64,000 nucleotides of DNA from Vogesella urethralis (lineage in GTDB: Bacteria > Pseudomonadota > Gammaproteobacteria > Burkholderiales > Chromobacteriaceae), in contig NZ_VMDW02000098.1 in NCBI RefSeq assembly GCF_007644045.2, positions 62,001 through 126,000 on the forward strand, read 5' to 3'. The translations under genes were made by a program, and so were the position numbers. Positions 19,302 through 28,458 of this stretch are shown piece by piece (within the stretch, counting starts at the first letter, position 1; each line of letters starts with the position of its first letter). The notes under the pieces were generated by a model. That model was given only the letters and a program-made list of their open reading frames with translations, was not told the DNA's origin and ran no database searches.

Positions 19302-19541
19302 ATGAGCGTTTCCGGCATTTCTTCCGCAGGCTCCACCATTGCTGCCGGTTACGGCAGCATCGGTACCGGGATCAGCAAGATTGCAGATGGCGCCACCGAT
19401 ATCGGCGGCGGCATCATGGACATCGGCAGTGGCATCGTCGATGGCATCGAGGAGGCGGGTGATACCGTTGTGGAGGCGTTTTCGGCCACGGGCGAAGCGA
19501 TCCAGCAAGCGGTAGGCAGCGCCATCAACCTGGTTGTGTAG
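19302..19541 (+). CDS. small glycine-rich hypothetical protein
   Basis: A 79-residue protein not recognised as any family. It starts at ATG 19302 with a strong ribosome site (GGAGGG, 7 nt upstream). Nearly all of it is a low-complexity run of G, I, S, A and D with spacing like GTGISKIADGATDIGGG; it has no Cys, no Arg and a single Lys, and ends hydrophobic (AINLVV). There is no signal peptide and no clear membrane helix. The pattern could form an amphipathic or glycine-zipper helix. It stands alone between the racemase and the HDOD gene with more than 240 bp on each side, which suggests its own promoter. Confidence 0.7.
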   Translation: MSVSGISSAGSTIAAGYGSIGTGISKIADGATDIGGGIMDIGSGIVDGIEEAGDTVVEAFSATGEAIQQAVGSAINLVV

Positions 19542-19808
19542 GACCTGTGCGGGCGTCGCGTACGCCTGTGCAGTGGCAGTAGCGTAGTAGCAAGCTGTGC
19601 TGAGTTGAGTTGTTATGTACCTTGGGCCGGTAGGCCGGCATCGTCATGCCCTTGGCGTGGTGGTGACCGGAAAATACCGGCTGTTTTTTTGCCATTCCTT
19701 GCCTAAGCTCACTGAGAGTCGCTAAGAAAACTGCGCGGCCGGGCAGGGTTAGCCCGGCGGTTTTGTTAGCGGCTTGTGTACGGGCACACCACGACAAGGA
19801 GACCCCAA

Positions 19809-20633
19809 ATGCAAGTGGCAGAGCTATTCGACAAGGCATCCGGCAAGCTGCCGATGGTGCCCAAGGTAGTACAGGAGCTGATCGCCAGCTTCAATGACAA
19901 AAACATCAACATGGACGACGTGGCCGACAAGGTGGCCCACGATCAGGTACTGAGCGCCCGTGTCCTGCGGCTGGCCAATACCGCGCGCTTTGGCGGCAGC
20001 CGCAAGATCGGCTCGCTGGAAGACGCGGTGGTGATGCTGGGCTTCGATAACCTGCGCGTGCTGGTCATCGCCTCCGGTGTCAGCGGCGCCACGGCCAACA
20101 TTCCCGGTTTCGACATGAAAAGCTTCTGGGGCCGCAGCTTCGAGATGGCCAATACCAGCAAGGCGCTGGCCAAGCTGGCGGGCCTGGAAACCCAGCTGGG
20201 CTATACCTGTGGCCTGATGTCCAATATCGGCGAGCTGGTGTTGCACGTGGCCGAGCCGGAAAAAGCGGTGCAGATCGACCGTGTGGTCGATGGCGGGGCC
20301 GACCGCCTGGCTACCGAGCGCATGGTGCTGGGCATGGATCTGACCGAAGTGGGCGCCGAGCTGGCCCGGCGCTGGAACTTCCCCGATGCCATCCAGGACG
20401 CCATCCGTAACCAGCACAATCTGGTGCCACCGGCCGATGCGTCGCCGTACGCGCTGCTGATCGGCCTGGCGTCGTACATCGTGGCCGGTTTCAACCGTGG
20501 CATGAGCGAGCAGGACATGCTGGAAACGGTACCGCAGCGTGTGGTGTCGGCGTTGAACATCAGCGCCGAGCAGCTGGAAGGCGCCATCGGCCACCTGAAG
20601 GAAATGAGCACCCAGATCGACAGCCTGCTGTAG
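19809..20633 (+). CDS. HDOD-domain signalling protein
   Basis: About 274 residues, almost wholly an HDOD domain (about 15-215): LPMVPKVVQELIASF at the start, MLGFDNLRVLVIASG, and a TCGLMSNIGELVLHV block in place of active HD residues. HDOD proteins are HD-type folds without phosphodiesterase activity that act as scaffolds in signalling and motility. ATG 19809 is preceded by AAGGAG. It ends before a shared bidirectional terminator. Confidence 0.88.
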   Translation: MQVAELFDKASGKLPMVPKVVQELIASFNDKNINMDDVADKVAHDQVLSARVLRLANTARFGGSRKIGSLEDAVVMLGFDNLRVLVIASGVSGATANIPGFDMKSFWGRSFEMANTSKALAKLAGLETQLGYTCGLMSNIGELVLHVAEPEKAVQIDRVVDGGADRLATERMVLGMDLTEVGAELARRWNFPDAIQDAIRNQHNLVPPADASPYALLIGLASYIVAGFNRGMSEQDMLETVPQRVVSALNISAEQLEGAIGHLKEMSTQIDSLL

Positions 20634-20652
20634 GCGCTGTCCGGCAGAAAAA

Positions 20653-20679
20653 ACAAGGCCCCGCATCGCGGGGCCTTGT
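20653..20679. terminator. bidirectional terminator between HDOD gene and RNase II gene
   Basis: A perfect 12-bp stem (20653-20664 with 20668-20679) and a 3-nt loop; an A-rich run on the left side gives the T tract for the minus-strand gene, while the plus side has only a mixed T-rich tail. It sits between two convergent genes. Confidence 0.85.
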
Positions 20680-20685
20680 GCATTC

Positions 20686-22572
20686 TTAAGCCGGTTGCTC
20701 GGCGCTGTCCGCCGGCGGCGTCTTGCGCGAAATCACCGCCACGAAGCGGCATTCCAGCTCCAGCATCAGCTCGTCGATGCGGATGATCTGCAGCTGGATG
20801 CGGTCGCCGTTTTCCAGCTCCGGCAGGCCGGCAATGCGCAGGCGCAGCGGCACGCCGTCGATGCGCACCAGGTCTTCCTTGATGAAGGTGGCGGTCGGCT
20901 CGGTCACGCCCTCCTGGCTGAACCAGCGCAGGCACCAGAAGTGCTCCATCTTGTCCTGGAAGCCCAGGTAGGCGCTGTAGGCGGCGTCGAAGTCGCGCAG
21001 CAGCGCAAACAGCATGGCGTCGCCTTGCGCGTACTGCGGGTCTTCGCCACGGATCATCGCCACCAGCTGGCGCTGGTTCACAAAGTCGGACGCACGGCGC
21101 AGCGGCGAGGTGCTCCACGCGTACTGTGCTACGCCCAGGCCGATATGCGGCTCGGGGCGGGTGGTCATGCGTACCTTGCCCATGCTTTGCGCACGGTACA
21201 TGGCCGGGATGTCGGCTTCGGCCAGCATGCGGCCCCACTCGCTGTTGGCCAGGATCATCAGCTCGGAAACCAGCTTGTCCATCGGCGAACCGCGCTTGCG
21301 GATGGTGATGCGCACCTTGCCGTCTTCCACGGCAAAGTTGTAGTCCACCTGCGGCGGGCGGTTCGGGTCTGGCGTCTTGCCGCGGAAGGCTTCGCGGGCG
21401 TTGGCAAACTGCCACAGCCAGACCAGCTCGCGCTTGAACGCGTAGTCGGGGCCGAAGCCGGGTGCGGCCAACGTGTCTTCGTTGAACACCTGCTCCAGCT
21501 GATCGTGGCGCAGGTTGGCCGCAATGTGCACGCGCTCGACGCGGTTTTCGAAATCCACCAGCTCGAAGGCCGGGCTCACTTCCACGTACAGGCTCAGCGC
21601 CGGGCAAGCCTGGCCTTCCTGCAGCGTGAACTGTGCCACCACGTCGTCGGGCAGCATGGTGATCTTGTCGCCGGGGAAGTACACGGTGGACAGGCGCTGG
21701 TGCACGATCTTTTCCAGATCGCTACCCGGCGCAATGCCCAGCGTGGGCGCGGCAATGTGGATGCCGACACGGATATTGCCGTTGTCCAGCCACTGTACCG
21801 ACAGCGCATCGTCGATTTCGGTGGTGGCGGCGTCGTCGATGGAGAACGCCTGTACCTCGGCCAGCGGCAGCGCCTCCGGCAGCGTGGCGGGGGCATAGTT
21901 ACCAAAACCCAGCCCTTTGGGGAAGTGCTCCATCTGGAAGCCGGCCATCAGGTAGGCCGGTACCGACGGAATGCCACCCACTTTGTCGGCCAGGCGCAGC
22001 GGCGGCAGGCTGGTGGCGCGGCTGGCCTGGTCGAAGGCCTTGTATTCCAGCGTGTTCTTGTCCGGGCGGTACAGGATGGCCATCAGGTGGCTGCGGATGG
22101 CGTCCGGCAGCGTGCCGGCGGCCAGCTCGGCGGCCCAGGCGTCGATCTGTTCCTGTTCGCGCTTTTTGCGCTCGATACCGGCCAGCGCGGCTTTCAGCGT
22201 TTCTTCCGGTGCGGCCTTGAAGCGGCCCTTGGCCTTCTTGTAGAAGTACATCGGCGCGGCGTACAGGCGCAGCAGGATGGCGGCGTTTTCCAGCGCATTG
22301 GGGGCGTGGCCGAAGTAGTCGGCGGCCAGGGTGTCGAAACCGAATTCGTCGTCGCCGCAGCATTCCCACAGGAAGTCGACGTCGATATCGGCAGCAATCG
22401 CTTCGGCAGCCGGCAGAAAGTCCTGCAGCGCGCTGCTGAACTCCAGGAACACGTTGGCCGCTTTCAGCTTGGTGCGCTTGCCGTGCTGGGTGTCGATTTG
22501 CAGACTGGCGTCAGCGCGGGACACCACGCTGCCGACCTTGAAGCTGCCGCTTTCTTCGTAAAAGACGTTCAT
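20686..22572 (-). CDS. RNase II-family 3'-5' exoribonuclease (RNB domain)
   Basis: Degrades RNA from the 3' end. About 628 residues: an N-terminal region, then the RNB catalytic core from about 240 with the acidic motif IDDAATTEIDDALSVQWLDN, later TSPLRRASDFVNQRQLVAMI near 480, and a short C-terminal S1-like barrel (RIQLQIIRIDELML). It is shorter than RNase R (about 800) and resembles the short RNB enzymes common in betaproteobacteria. ATG 22572 was chosen because the frame upstream runs into the promoter region. Confidence 0.9.
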   Translation of the reverse strand: MNVFYEESGSFKVGSVVSRADASLQIDTQHGKRTKLKAANVFLEFSSALQDFLPAAEAIAADIDVDFLWECCGDDEFGFDTLAADYFGHAPNALENAAILLRLYAAPMYFYKKAKGRFKAAPEETLKAALAGIERKKREQEQIDAWAAELAAGTLPDAIRSHLMAILYRPDKNTLEYKAFDQASRATSLPPLRLADKVGGIPSVPAYLMAGFQMEHFPKGLGFGNYAPATLPEALPLAEVQAFSIDDAATTEIDDALSVQWLDNGNIRVGIHIAAPTLGIAPGSDLEKIVHQRLSTVYFPGDKITMLPDDVVAQFTLQEGQACPALSLYVEVSPAFELVDFENRVERVHIAANLRHDQLEQVFNEDTLAAPGFGPDYAFKRELVWLWQFANAREAFRGKTPDPNRPPQVDYNFAVEDGKVRITIRKRGSPMDKLVSELMILANSEWGRMLAEADIPAMYRAQSMGKVRMTTRPEPHIGLGVAQYAWSTSPLRRASDFVNQRQLVAMIRGEDPQYAQGDAMLFALLRDFDAAYSAYLGFQDKMEHFWCLRWFSQEGVTEPTATFIKEDLVRIDGVPLRLRIAGLPELENGDRIQLQIIRIDELMLELECRFVAVISRKTPPADSAEQPA

Positions 22573-22702
22573 ACTGCCTCTGGCGGGACCGGGGCTGCCC
22601 CGTGCTGTCAATGGAACAGGAGATTATAACAGCAGGCTGCGTCATACCGCTTTACTGTCGGTATACTGACAATCTTTGTATAAATGTCCGTTTAACTTAG
22701 CC

Positions 22703-24301
22703 ATGTCTGTTCAGACACTTCCGCAAACCCTGCTGGGCCTGTCCCAGGAAATGGACCACGTTGGTCGCCAGCTGCTGGATCGCTGGGACCCGGAGCTGGC
22801 CCGCCGCTTTACTGCGCTGAGCCAGTGTTTGCAGGGCGTGGCCGAGCAGGCGGGTGCCGACGAGTTGTTGCGCGCCAACGACGAACTGGCCGCCCAGCTG
22901 CGCGCCTGGTTGAAGCGCCGCCGCGCTCAGGACGACATCCTGGGCCTGCGCCAGCAACTGTCGCTGGTGACGCAGCTGGCCAGCATGCCGGCCCCGCCGA
23001 AGAGCACGGTGGCCAGCGCGCCATTGCGGCAGAGTCATCGCTTGTTTCTGTGGGCGGGCGAGCGTGAAGTGGATGATTACCTGATCGAGCAGCTGGCCTG
23101 CTTCGGCTACCGGCTGGACGTGTTCCGTGATGCCTTGCAGCTGCAGCAGGCCTTGCGCCAGCACACGCCGGGGGCGTTGGTGGTGTACAGCGATTTCGTC
23201 GGCGACGAAACGCTGTTCCCGCCGGGCATGCCGCTACCGTGCCCGCTGCTGTACGCCAGCCCGCGCCGCGATTTCGAGGCCAGGCTGAAGGCCGTACGCA
23301 ACGGCGGTCAGGGCTACCTGAACTGGCCGCTGGGCGTACGCGAGTTGCTGGACGCGCTGGCAGTGCCGCAGCCGCAAGACCGCCGCAACCCGCTGCGCGT
23401 GCTGCTGATCGAAGACATGGGTTCGCTCGCCGGGCTGTATTCGGCGGTACTGAGCCAGCACGGCATCCTGACCGAGCAGGTGACACGCCCTAGCCAGGCG
23501 CTGGAAGCGATCGAGCGCTTCCGCCCCGACCTCATCCTGATGGACATGTACATGCCGGAGTGCGACGGCAAGGAGCTGGCGCGCATCATTCGCCAGCAAG
23601 GCCTGATGGACGGCATCCCGATCATTTTCCTGTCGATGGAAAAACGGCAGGACATCCAGCTGGACACGCTGGCGCTGGGGGTGGACGGATACCTCACCAA
23701 GCCGGTGTCCAGCGACGAGCTGGTGGTCACCGTCACCACCCGCGCCCGCCGCTACCGCAAGCTGCGTTCCTACATCAGCACCGACAGCCTGACCGGCCTG
23801 CTGAACCACACCCACCTGTTTGCGCGGCTGGAGTACGAGTTTGCCCGCGCTCAGCGCGAACGGTTGCCGCTGGCGATGGTGATGCTGGACCTAGACCACT
23901 TCAAGCGCATCAATGACAACTACGGCCATCAGGCTGGCGACGAGGTGCTGGTTAACCTGGCGCGCTTCCTGCGCGAGCGCCTGCGCCGCAGCGACCTGAT
24001 CGGCCGCTACGGCGGCGAGGAGTTTGCGCTGGTGTTGCCGGGCATGACGGTGGACCAGGCTTACCGGCTGATGGAAGAGATTCGCGCCGATTTCGAGCTG
24101 CTGGACCAGCAGTCGCCGCGTGGCCGCTTCCGCCAGACGTTTAGCGCTGGCGTGTGCGGCATCGAAGGCATGCCGGACGTGGTGGCAGTGGTGCAGCGTG
24201 CTGACGCCATGCTGTACCGCGCCAAGGAGCTGGGCCGCAACCTGGTGGTGGCGTGGAGTAGCGAGCAGCACGAGCGGCTGCCCGTCGCGTTGCCGCGTTA
24301 G
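22703..24301 (+). CDS. response-regulator diguanylate cyclase (pseudoreceiver-REC-GGDEF)
   Basis: Makes c-di-GMP under phosphorylation control. 532 residues: an N-terminal helical region (1-100), a degenerate receiver-like domain (about 112-225), a true receiver (about 235-350) with VLLIEDMG, phospho-Asp in LILMDMYMP and Lys in YLTKPVS, then a GGDEF domain (about 370-525) with STDSLTGLLNH and an active GGEEF in RYGGEEFALVLP. The first receiver-like unit keeps an Asp (VVYSDF) but lacks the acidic pair and has Trp for Lys (YLNWP), so it is probably a ligand or dimer module. ATG 22703 follows the -10-like AT-rich stretch. Confidence 0.93.
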   Translation: MSVQTLPQTLLGLSQEMDHVGRQLLDRWDPELARRFTALSQCLQGVAEQAGADELLRANDELAAQLRAWLKRRRAQDDILGLRQQLSLVTQLASMPAPPKSTVASAPLRQSHRLFLWAGEREVDDYLIEQLACFGYRLDVFRDALQLQQALRQHTPGALVVYSDFVGDETLFPPGMPLPCPLLYASPRRDFEARLKAVRNGGQGYLNWPLGVRELLDALAVPQPQDRRNPLRVLLIEDMGSLAGLYSAVLSQHGILTEQVTRPSQALEAIERFRPDLILMDMYMPECDGKELARIIRQQGLMDGIPIIFLSMEKRQDIQLDTLALGVDGYLTKPVSSDELVVTVTTRARRYRKLRSYISTDSLTGLLNHTHLFARLEYEFARAQRERLPLAMVMLDLDHFKRINDNYGHQAGDEVLVNLARFLRERLRRSDLIGRYGGEEFALVLPGMTVDQAYRLMEEIRADFELLDQQSPRGRFRQTFSAGVCGIEGMPDVVAVVQRADAMLYRAKELGRNLVVAWSSEQHERLPVALPR

Positions 24302-24315
24302 GCGGGTATCGCACA

Positions 24316-24346
24316 GCAACAAGGGCGCCTGCGGCGCCCTTGTTGC
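24316..24346. terminator. terminator hairpin after the diguanylate cyclase gene
   Basis: A perfect 14-bp stem GCAACAAGGGCGCC (24316-24329) with 24333-24346 and a 3-nt loop, between convergent genes. The T content after the stem is low, so efficiency is uncertain. A GCGGCCAACC motif follows at 24355. Confidence 0.75.
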
Positions 24347-24364
24347 TTGCTACGGCGGCCAACC

Positions 24365-25135
24365 TTATACCGGGTCGGCCAGGTACATGCGTACGTTGTG
24401 GTCGTCCAGCAGCTTCTTCAGGCTTTCCGGCGGCATGGCGTCGGTAAAGATGGCGTTGAACTCGCTGATATGGCCCATGCGTACCAGCGCATTGCGGCCG
24501 AACTTGCTGTGGTCGGCGGCCAGGAAGCGGTGGCGGGCGTTGTTCATCATCGCCTGCGCCACGCGCACTTCGCGGTAGTCGAAGTCCAGCAGCGAACCGT
24601 CAGTCTCTATGCCCGACACACCGATGATGGCGTAGTCCACCTTGAATTGGTTGATGAAGTCCAGCGTGGCCACGCCGGTAATGCCGCCGTCCGAGGCGCG
24701 TACCACGCCCGAGGTGATCATCACCGTGAAATCGGGGTTGGCCGACATGATCGACGCCACGTGGATGTTGTTGGTGATCACGCGCAAGCCCTTGTGGCTG
24801 GCGGTCAGCGCCTGCGCCACCGCTTCGATGGTGGTGCCGATGCTCATGAACAGCGAGGCATGGTCGGGAATGTTTTCCGCGATCATGTCGGCAATGTGCG
24901 CTTTCTCGCTTTGCAGCTTGCCCTTGCGCGAGAAGTAATCCTCGTTCTCCACGCTGTTACCCAGCGCCGCGCCGCCGTGATAACGGCGTAGCAGGTTGGC
25001 CTCGCACAGCTGGTTGATGTCGCGGCGGATGGTCTGCGGCGTCACGTCCAGAATGCGCGCCAGCTCCTCGATGGGCATAAAGCCATTCTCGCGCACCAAC
25101 TGCAGGATTTTGTCGTGTCTAGGTGATCGGCTCAT
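24365..25135 (-). CDS. DeoR/GlpR-family transcriptional regulator
   Basis: DNA-binding repressor of 256 residues. The N-terminal winged helix (about 5-58) has MPIEELARILDVTPQTIRRD; the C-terminal sugar-phosphate-sensing domain (about 75-240) has SIGTTIEAVAQAL, VITNNIHVASIM, GITGVATLDF and DHSKFGRNA. Closest in pattern to GlpR, which senses glycerol-3-phosphate, but no glycerol genes are nearby, so the target is open. Monocistronic, with an AT-rich leader to the right. Confidence 0.9.
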   Translation of the reverse strand: MSRSPRHDKILQLVRENGFMPIEELARILDVTPQTIRRDINQLCEANLLRRYHGGAALGNSVENEDYFSRKGKLQSEKAHIADMIAENIPDHASLFMSIGTTIEAVAQALTASHKGLRVITNNIHVASIMSANPDFTVMITSGVVRASDGGITGVATLDFINQFKVDYAIIGVSGIETDGSLLDFDYREVRVAQAMMNNARHRFLAADHSKFGRNALVRMGHISEFNAIFTDAMPPESLKKLLDDHNVRMYLADPV

Positions 25136-25296
25136 GGGGCTAAGTTCGGAATCGAAAATTACCCCGAGTCTTTAACATATTTTTGCTGCATACGGCAACT
25201 TTGCCTTGTCATAAACGAATACTTGCGGTGAAAAAGCGCCAGTACGTCGCGTGCTTGTTGCGGCGGCATTGACAAGGCAAGCCAAGCTGCGGGTGT

Positions 25297-25328
25297 AAAA
25301 AAACCTGCCCGGCGTGGCCGGACAGGTT
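25297..25328 (-). terminator. rho-independent terminator after the Tsx-like gene
   Basis: A 12-bp stem with one mismatch (25302-25313 with 25317-25328), a 3-nt loop, and seven T on the minus strand (25297-25303). It ends the minus-strand porin gene. The rest of 25136-25428 holds no gene. Confidence 0.88.
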
Positions 25329-25428
25329 GCAGAGTCGATGCTGCCTTCCCTGCGCGCTACAGCTGCGGCCGGCCGGTGGCCATGCGGCCCACCGCCAGCC
25401 TGCCGCAGTCGCCGCAGGCCGCAGACAA

Positions 25429-26211
25429 TCAGAAGTTGTACTTGATGGTAGTGATCAGCGCGCGCTGGTAAGTGGCGGAGCCCAGCTTCTGGTCGGCGTA
25501 GCGGTAGGTCAGGCCACCGGTCACGCTCTTGGTAGCGTTCCACCACAGCGACACGGCGCCGTTGTTAGCCAGTTTGCGGCCGTTGGCCACTTTGCCGTCC
25601 TTGCCCATGGCCAGGTAGCGGTTTTCACGATCGAATTCGATTTCGTGCCATTGGGTTACCATCAGGTCCTGACCGGCGGCCTTGAACGGGAAGCCCAGTA
25701 CCCAGCCGGCCATCATGCCGTTGCGGTGTGCACCCACGCCTTGCTTGAACTCCTGGTGCGCGCCCAGGAACGGCTTCACCCACAGGTTGCCGGCGGAGAA
25801 GCTGGTGCCCAGACCCAGTACGCGGTTCTGGTCGTAGAACTTGCCTTCACGGAAGTCGTACACGTGGGCGTAAGCCTGTACCGGCAGGTTGCCGATCTGG
25901 GCCACATTCACGCGGGCTACCACTTTGGAAGCGTAGCGACGGTTCTGGCCACCTTGCTCGCGGGTGTTCTGATCCGGGTTCTCGATGTCGAGGAAACCGT
26001 ACACATCGCCCCAGTTGCCGCCCATGCCGCCTTCGGCTTCCAGGTAGGCAAAGTCGGCCTTGCCGCCGAACGGGCCCTTGTTGGTGCGGTCCTGGGTGTT
26101 GGAAGACCAGTCCAGCCAGTTGGCGCTGACGTTGCTGAAGGTGTAATCGGCGTGTGCGAAGCCGGCACAGGAAGCCAGTGCCAGGGCGATCAGAGTAGTG
26201 CGAGTTGTCAT
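25429..26211 (-). CDS. nucleoside-specific outer-membrane channel (Tsx/OmpK family)
   Basis: Outer-membrane beta barrel, 260 residues, signal peptide at 1-21 ending FAHA. The mature start DYTFSNVSANWLDWSS, the repeated amphipathic strands and the terminal Phe (TTIKYNF) needed for barrel assembly match the Tsx/OmpK family. It probably admits nucleosides across the outer membrane. The gene is single, with its own terminator. No nucleoside permease is adjacent. Confidence 0.88.
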   Translation of the reverse strand: MTTRTTLIALALASCAGFAHADYTFSNVSANWLDWSSNTQDRTNKGPFGGKADFAYLEAEGGMGGNWGDVYGFLDIENPDQNTREQGGQNRRYASKVVARVNVAQIGNLPVQAYAHVYDFREGKFYDQNRVLGLGTSFSAGNLWVKPFLGAHQEFKQGVGAHRNGMMAGWVLGFPFKAAGQDLMVTQWHEIEFDRENRYLAMGKDGKVANGRKLANNGAVSLWWNATKSVTGGLTYRYADQKLGSATYQRALITTIKYNF

Positions 26212-26416
26212 GTTGTTCTGCTGCTAAGTCGTTAAAAAAGCAAACCGTTTTGCTGCGGATGCCGGCGGGTAGCCGGTTGGCGGCAAAACGGGGACGCGGA
26301 GCATAGCAGAAAGCGGGCGTGATGCGCAGTCAAACACCCGTTTAGGACAAATGCTGTGTGATTCCTGCACGATCGCCGTCATAACATGACGATGGCGCAT
26401 GAGTGTTGCATGAGGC

Positions 26417-26734
26417 TTACTCGCCGGCCACCGGCCAGCCGTAACGGCGCAAATCGATACGGCCGTTGCGGCCAACCTCGACGCCGTCTTCTTCCAGCAG
26501 CAGGCGCTGGTAATCCGCTTGCGGTGTGCCGGGGCGGGCAATGTGGCCACTGCTGCTAACCACGCGAAACCACGGCCAGCCGGCGCCGTCGGGCGCGCTG
26601 GCCAGCAGCTTGCCCACGTGGCGGGCGTGGCGCGGGTAGCCGGCTAGCGCTGCCAGCACGCCGTAGCTGCTGACCCGCCCCGGCGGGATGGCCAGCAGCT
26701 GCGCCAGCACCGCGCGTTCGAAGGCGGCGTCCAT
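26417..26734 (-). CDS. alkyltransferase-like protein (Atl/YbaZ)
   Basis: A 105-residue relative of the Ogt DNA-binding domain: IPPGRVSSYGVLAALAGYPRHARHVGKLL, then WPWFRVVSSSGHIA, where Trp takes the place of the methyl-accepting Cys. Such proteins flip and flag O6-alkylguanine for nucleotide-excision repair rather than repairing it themselves. The start overlaps the stop of the upstream hydrolase gene, so the two are co-translated. The genome thus has both a real Ogt (17200) and this sensor. Confidence 0.9.
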   Translation of the reverse strand: MDAAFERAVLAQLLAIPPGRVSSYGVLAALAGYPRHARHVGKLLASAPDGAGWPWFRVVSSSGHIARPGTPQADYQRLLLEEDGVEVGRNGRIDLRRYGWPVAGE

Positions 26735-27384
26735 CAGCCGTAGCGGCGGTCGGCCACGAACGGGTTGCTGCGGCGCTCGTCGCCAATGGTAGTGAACGGG
26801 CCGTGGCCGGGCACCACCGTCATGTCATCCGGCAGCGCGAACAGCTTGCTGCGGATGGCATCGATCAGTTGCTCGTGGTTGCCCATCGGAAAGTCGGTGC
26901 GGCCGATACTACCCTGGAACAGCACGTCGCCGACGATACAGACGTTGGCCGCACGGCTAACGAACACCACATGGCCAGGGGTATGGCCCGGGCAGTGCAG
27001 GACTTCCAGTTGTTGCTGGCCGACGGTGACGCTGTCGCCCTCGTGCAGCCAGCGTTCCGGCGTCAACGGCTCGGCCCGCGGAAAGCCGAACATGGTGCCC
27101 TGGCTGGGCAGCTGGTCCAGCCAGAAGCTTTCGGCCGGATGCGGTCCTTCAATGGCCACGCCCAGCGCATCTGCCAGCTCGCGTGCGGCGCCAGCGTGGT
27201 CGATATGGCCGTGGGTGAGCAGCAGCTTTTCTACCGTCAGCCCTTGGGCATCGATAAATGCGCGGATGCGGGCGATGTCGCCACCGGCATCGATCACCGC
27301 CGCCTGGCGCGTTGCATCGCACCAGATCACCGAACAGTTTTGCTGGAAGGGTGTGACCGGAATGACCTTTAGTTGTAAAGCCAT
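26734..27384 (-). CDS. metallo-beta-lactamase-fold hydrolase, YcbL/glyoxalase II-like
   Basis: 216 residues with the metal motif LLTHGHIDHAG near 56-66, CPGHTPGH near 130, IVGDVLFQGSIGRTD near 150 and VVPGHGP near 190. It is close to E. coli YcbL, a type II glyoxalase-like thiolesterase with activity on S-D-lactoylglutathione; that activity is inferred. ATG 27384 gives the usual MALQLKVIPVTPFQQNC start. Confidence 0.9.
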   Translation of the reverse strand: MALQLKVIPVTPFQQNCSVIWCDATRQAAVIDAGGDIARIRAFIDAQGLTVEKLLLTHGHIDHAGAARELADALGVAIEGPHPAESFWLDQLPSQGTMFGFPRAEPLTPERWLHEGDSVTVGQQQLEVLHCPGHTPGHVVFVSRAANVCIVGDVLFQGSIGRTDFPMGNHEQLIDAIRSKLFALPDDMTVVPGHGPFTTIGDERRSNPFVADRRYG

Positions 27385-27523
27385 GGTTATAGAATCCTGG
27401 TGGATTTAAGGTGGGCGAAATTTTGACAGCCTGTCTGTCGGTGCAAAAGTGCTTTTGCCGCTTGCCGCCACCGGCGGAAACAACGATGCTACAAGCAGCC
27501 ATCACCGCATTACTGTATTCATC

Positions 27524-28414
27524 ATGCCCGATTTTTCCGAAAAAAAGCCGTATCTGCTGCAGTATCGGCGCCGTTTCATGCTGGTTCTGGGCATCCTGTT
27601 ACTGGCTGAAATCCTGTTTCATCTGTTGTGGTTGCCGTGGTTGTCGCAAAGCTGGCTGTTCAGCGTCGGCGGCCTGGCCGAGCTGACGGTGCTGTCCATC
27701 ATCGTGCTGATGTTCTGGGGTGTCCAGCGTGAACCCTTACCTGACGCCGCCTATAACTGGCTGACCTGTGGCCTCAGCCTGTGGCTGGTCAGCGCGGTGG
27801 CCGACATCATGGATGAAGTGGTCGAGCAGCCGCGCTGGTTGTCGGCCTTCGGCGAAGACCTGATGCGGGTATTCGGCATGGCGCTGGTAGCGGGCGGCGT
27901 GTTCAGCCTGATGCGGCATGCCCGCCGCGTGCACCAGCAGCTGCAAAGCCTGGCCAATACCGACGAGCTGACCGGGCTGTGCAACCGCCGCCAGTTCAAC
28001 CGCCTGGGTGCCAGCATGCAGCCTGCCGGCATGGGCTTGCTGCTGTTGGACCTCGATCATTTCAAGGCGGTCAACGATACCTACGGCCATAGCGTGGGTG
28101 ACGAGGTGCTGCGCGAACTCGGCCGCATCCTGGCGCGGCAATGCCCGCCGGGTGGTGTGGCCGCGCGCCTGGGTGGCGAGGAGTTCGCTGTGTTGCTGCC
28201 CGACATGCCGGAGGGTCGTCTGCTCGACTTGGCCGAGGCCGTTCGCCTGGCGGTAGCCGGCATGCAGGTGCGCGCCGAACTGCAGCTCACCACCAGCGTG
28301 GGCGTCGGACGCCTGCGTTTGGGTGAAACGCTGGAGCAGCTGCAGCAGCGTACCGACCGCGCCTTGTACCGCGCCAAGGCATTGGGCCGCAATCGCAGCG
28401 AGTGGGCGGATTGA
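27524..28414 (+). CDS. membrane diguanylate cyclase (GGDEF)
   Basis: Inner-membrane c-di-GMP synthase of 296 residues. Three to four membrane helices in the first 125 residues (FMLVLGILLLAEILFHLLWL first), then GGDEF (about 140-292) with NTDELTGLCNRRQFNRL, LLLLDLDHFKAVNDTYGH and an active GGEEF. No I-site RxxD appears before the GGEEF (RQCPPGGVAARLGGEEF), so product inhibition is probably absent. ATG 27524 was chosen because upstream residues are not hydrophobic and lack a ribosome site. Confidence 0.92.
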   Translation: MPDFSEKKPYLLQYRRRFMLVLGILLLAEILFHLLWLPWLSQSWLFSVGGLAELTVLSIIVLMFWGVQREPLPDAAYNWLTCGLSLWLVSAVADIMDEVVEQPRWLSAFGEDLMRVFGMALVAGGVFSLMRHARRVHQQLQSLANTDELTGLCNRRQFNRLGASMQPAGMGLLLLDLDHFKAVNDTYGHSVGDEVLRELGRILARQCPPGGVAARLGGEEFAVLLPDMPEGRLLDLAEAVRLAVAGMQVRAELQLTTSVGVGRLRLGETLEQLQQRTDRALYRAKALGRNRSEWAD

Positions 28415-28458
28415 CGGCACTGCTACAATAACGGCAACCCCTATTTGCGGAAGCCGTC

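Noticed and set aside
20695-22629. 644-codon open frame opposite the RNase II gene
   Set aside because: Antisense frame of an RNB gene with all motifs in place; composition-driven.
26340-26416. CRP-like site TGTGATTCCTGCACGA upstream of the Tsx-like gene
   Set aside because: Only the left half fits TGTGA; the right half does not match TCACA.
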